A DNA stretch of 64,000 nucleotides from Stenotrophomonas rhizophila (GTDB lineage Bacteria; Pseudomonadota; Gammaproteobacteria; Xanthomonadales; Xanthomonadaceae): contig NZ_CP016294.1 of assembly GCF_001704155.1 (NCBI RefSeq), forward strand, positions 1,113,501 through 1,177,500, given 5' to 3'. How positions within the stretch are numbered: the stretch's first letter is position 1; every line of letters begins with the position of its first letter. The notes under the pieces are model-generated. The model was not told the origin of the DNA and ran no database searches. It was given only the letters and a program-made list of their open reading frames with translations. Positions 63,668 to 64,000 of this stretch are shown piece by piece. Both the position numbers and the translations under genes were made by a program.

Positions 63668-64000
63668 ATGAGCGCAGAAATCCAGGTTCCCGTCTCGTTT
63701 GGCGAGCTGCTGGACAAGATCTCGATCCTGCAGATCAAGTCCGAGCGGATCAGTGATCCGGGCAAGCTGGCCAACATCCGGGCCGAGCTGAGTGCACTGG
63801 AGAAGACCTGGATGGCGCATCCGGCCGGCGGCACGGATATCGCCAAGCTGCGCATGGAGCTGAAGGACATCAATGAGCAGCTCTGGGATATCGAGGACAA
63901 CATCCGGCTGAAGGACCAGGCCGCTGAGTTCGATGAGGCGTTCGTCGCCCTGGCGCGCAGCGTCTACCAGAAGAACGACACCCGTGCCCGGATCAAGAAG
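63668..64000 (+). CDS. DUF6165 family protein (partial, C-terminus outside window)
   Basis: 111 residues are visible, starting MSAEIQVPVSFGELLDKISI. The visible part is strongly helical with many charged residues (KLRMELKDINEQLWDIEDNIRLKDQAAEF) and matches the style of the DUF6165 proteins of Xanthomonadaceae, whose role is unknown. No signal peptide or membrane segment is seen. The ATG follows a weak purine-rich stretch. The gene continues past the right edge. Confidence 0.75.
   Translation, partial: MSAEIQVPVSFGELLDKISILQIKSERISDPGKLANIRAELSALEKTWMAHPAGGTDIAKLRMELKDINEQLWDIEDNIRLKDQAAEFDEAFVALARSVYQKNDTRARIKK

Overview
The window is high-GC gammaproteobacterial chromosome. It most likely comes from Stenotrophomonas or a very close member of the Xanthomonadaceae. 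The basis is the protein style (S46 dipeptidyl peptidase, TonB-dependent receptor ending in an aromatic residue, DUF6165, NAD-type isocitrate dehydrogenase), the gene orders tig-clpP-clpX-lon-hupB-ppiD and phoB-phoR-ppk-ppx, and many short palindromes beginning with GTAG that match the SMAG repeats known from S. maltophilia. Species cannot be set from the sequence alone.

Left part (1-38 kb) is ordinary core genome. It holds an OmpA-type porin; a pseudouridine synthase between two small exported proteins that share a C-terminal motif; the threonine-to-glycine pathway (kbl and tdh, with a TorF/Gcw_chp porin between them); an S46 peptidase; folC, a DedD-like SPOR protein, cvpA and purF in the classic order; a DUF455 ferritin-like protein; an orphan DUF2235 (Tle1-type) lipase; an M12-like metalloprotease; an envelope cluster (glycosyltransferase, PAP2 phosphatase, lpxH); a large TonB-dependent receptor; the phosphate/polyphosphate cluster bepA, phoB, phoR, ppk, ppx; and glutaredoxin, an AhpD-like protein, isocitrate dehydrogenase and a Bax-inhibitor-1 protein.

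The middle (37.3-52.5 kb) has tRNA-Pro, Arg, His, Lys, Lys and Leu, then the protein quality-control block (trigger factor, ClpP, ClpX, Lon, HU), tRNA-Val and three tandem tRNA-Asp copies, PpiD, a lytic transglycosylase, gloB, a divergent methyltransferase, rnhA, dnaQ, a PP2C phosphatase and tRNA-Ser(CGA).

Immediately after tRNA-Ser the character changes (52.5-63.6 kb). This looks like a defence island with no SMAG repeats until 63,563. It carries a tightly packed operon: a WYL-type (CapW/BrxR-like) regulator cut off inside its WYL domain, a DUF262-DUF1524 (GmrSD/BrxU-like) nuclease, hsdM, hsdS and hsdR. It is followed by about 0.9 kb of apparently decayed DNA and an XRE repressor whose promoter carries a perfect 11-bp inverted repeat. 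No integrase is visible. A DUF6165 gene at the right edge runs off the window.

The most unusual non-coding signals are long intergenic hairpins with variable stems around a conserved core. Two inverted copies at 10,791-11,067 share an internal loop and keep their 34- and 25-bp stems paired with only G-U wobbles as departures, all on the core-bearing strand. A third, of a different core type, lies at 17,610-17,713.
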